From JALYGK01 sp036259835 (GTDB lineage: Bacteria; Actinomycetota; UBA4738), in the NCBI GenBank assembly GCA_036259835.1, contig DATABA010000123.1, positions 1 to 5,893 on the forward strand: a DNA stretch of 5,893 nt, written 5' to 3'. The notes below the pieces were generated by a model, which was given only the letters and a program-made list of their open reading frames with translations, ran no database searches and had not been told where the DNA came from. Within the stretch, counting starts at the first letter, position 1. Every line of letters starts with the position of its first letter. Positions 5,211 to 5,893 of the stretch are shown one piece after another. Both the position numbers and the translations under genes were made by a program.

Positions 5211-5860
5211 AGGAAGAAATCGAAAGAACCAGAGAGGACCTCGGCTACACCCTTGATGCGCTCGGGCAGAAGGTCAGCCCGAAGCAGGCGGCGCGCCGGC
5301 GGATTGCCCGGATCAAGGACGCCGGGATCGCGATCAAGGATCGCGTGATGGGGGCGGCGGGCGACGTGGGCACGGGCGTCGGCGAGAGAGCGTCCTCCGT
5401 TGGAGACCGGGCATCATCGGGGACGTCCGCCCTGAGCGATCGCGCGTCCGCAGTTACCGAAGCGTCGGGAGAGCGGGCGGGGCACGTGAAGGACGCCGTG
5501 AAGTCGACGCCGCAGGCGGTTCGTCGGAGCACGGAAGGGAATCCCCTCGCGGCCGGCATCATCGCGTTCGGCGCCGGCCTTCTGGCCGGTTCGCTACTAC
5601 CGAAGACTCGAACCGAAGAACAGCTCGGTCCGAAGGTGCGCGAGAACATCGTGGAGCCGATGAAGAGCACCGCCACGGAGGTCGGTCAGGAGCTCAAGTC
5701 GAGCGTTCAGGAATCGGCGCGCCAGGCGACCGAAGAGGTCAAGTCGACCGCCCAAGAGGGCGCCGGTCAGGTGAAGGAGACCGCGCAGCAGTCGGCTCAG
5801 GAAGTCAAGGAGCAGGCTCAGCAGTCGACCGAGCAGGTCCGCACCGAAGTAACCAGCTAG
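5186..5860 (+). CDS. DUF3618-domain protein with C-terminal LEA-like 11-mer repeats
   Basis: The 224-residue protein opens with MAQSPEQVKEEIERTREDLG and continues TLDALGQKVSPK (22-33). This is the signature of DUF3618 (PF12277): paired helices with the ERTREDLGxTLDAL pattern. Residues 58-100 are Gly/Ser/Ala-rich with a recurring G/S-D/E-RAS/G element (67-71, 73-77, 84-88, 95-99). The segment NPLAAGIIAFGAGLLAGSLL (119-138) is a short glycine-zipper hydrophobic helix like those ending YqjD-type proteins. From residue 161 to the end the chain consists of 11-residue units with the pattern xxVKxxAQxxA. The start is set by AAGGAGG 7 nt upstream and overlaps the previous gene by 25 nt. A biochemical function is not established for the family; architecture and context suggest a membrane-tethered stress protein related in design to the first operon gene. 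Confidence 0.88.
   Translation: MAQSPEQVKEEIERTREDLGYTLDALGQKVSPKQAARRRIARIKDAGIAIKDRVMGAAGDVGTGVGERASSVGDRASSGTSALSDRASAVTEASGERAGHVKDAVKSTPQAVRRSTEGNPLAAGIIAFGAGLLAGSLLPKTRTEEQLGPKVRENIVEPMKSTATEVGQELKSSVQESARQATEEVKSTAQEGAGQVKETAQQSAQEVKEQAQQSTEQVRTEVTS
5666..5857 (+). repeat. Tandem 11-residue (33-nt) repeat at the C-terminus of the DUF3618-type protein
   Basis: Units start at residues 161, 172, 183, 194, 205 and 216, the last truncated by the stop. The best units are GQVKETAQQSA (194-204) and QEVKEQAQQST (205-215). The valine recurs exactly every 11 residues at 174, 185, 196, 207 and 218. The two central units also resemble each other at DNA level (5765-5830), suggesting more recent duplication than in the first operon gene. 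Confidence 0.72.
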
Positions 5861-5893
5861 CGGGTCAGAACCGGCAGCAGGCGACGAGTCAGC

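Noticed and set aside
4127..5857. Repeat-rich DNA as a CRISPR array or satellite
   Set aside because: The repeats are 33-nt coding units in frame within two genes, diverged at DNA level, without spacers.
5861..5893. Terminator or new gene after the operon
   Set aside because: The 33 remaining bases contain no stable hairpin with a T-run, no start codon with a ribosome binding site, and are too short to judge.

Overview
The window is high-GC DNA, probably from an actinomycete-type bacterium (Actinomycetota, possibly an uncultivated soil lineage). This placement is inferred from strong G/C third-position bias, small densely packed genes, several apparently leaderless starts preceded by TANNNT boxes, and a stress cluster of the kind common in actinobacteria. 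No rRNA, tRNA, CRISPR array, insertion sequence, phage or plasmid gene is visible, so this looks like ordinary chromosome.

Layout. Positions 1-1183 (minus strand) hold most of a GT4-type glycosyltransferase whose C-terminus runs off the left edge. It is followed by a small VOC-fold protein (1232-1594, minus). The VOC gene is divergent from a DNA-3-methyladenine glycosylase I gene, tag (1645-2301, plus), across only 50 bp. tag converges on a HAD-superfamily hydrolase gene (2313-3044, minus), which lies 17 nt downstream of a membrane-anchored YpfJ-type zinc metallopeptidase gene (3062-3937, minus); these two probably form an operon. A 96-bp divergent control region (3938-4033) separates the peptidase from a three-gene plus-strand operon (4034-5860). 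That operon encodes a repeat-rich protein with a short glycine-zipper hydrophobic segment, a small two-helix membrane protein of the holin-X/DUF1469 type, and a DUF3618-type protein with C-terminal 11-residue repeats. The last 33 bases (5861-5893) hold nothing I can support.

How the genes fit together. The left part is housekeeping and accessory metabolism: glycan synthesis, base-excision repair of alkylated adenine, and two small enzymes of unknown substrate. The most interesting part is the right-hand trio. Two proteins with LEA/apolipophorin-like 11-mer repeats and short glycine-rich hydrophobic segments flank a small integral membrane protein, behind a plausible SigB/SigF-type stress promoter. 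The layout resembles the E. coli yqjC-yqjD-yqjE stress operon, with YqjD (DUF883) and YqjE (DUF1469). I infer a membrane-associated stress-protection or ribosome/envelope-tethering role, which is not demonstrated.

Promoter grammar also stands out. Three starts (glycosyltransferase, tag, peptidase) have a TACGNT box 8-9 nt before the ATG, and the VOC/tag intergenic region contains a symmetric TACGCTA that reads as a -10 box on both strands.
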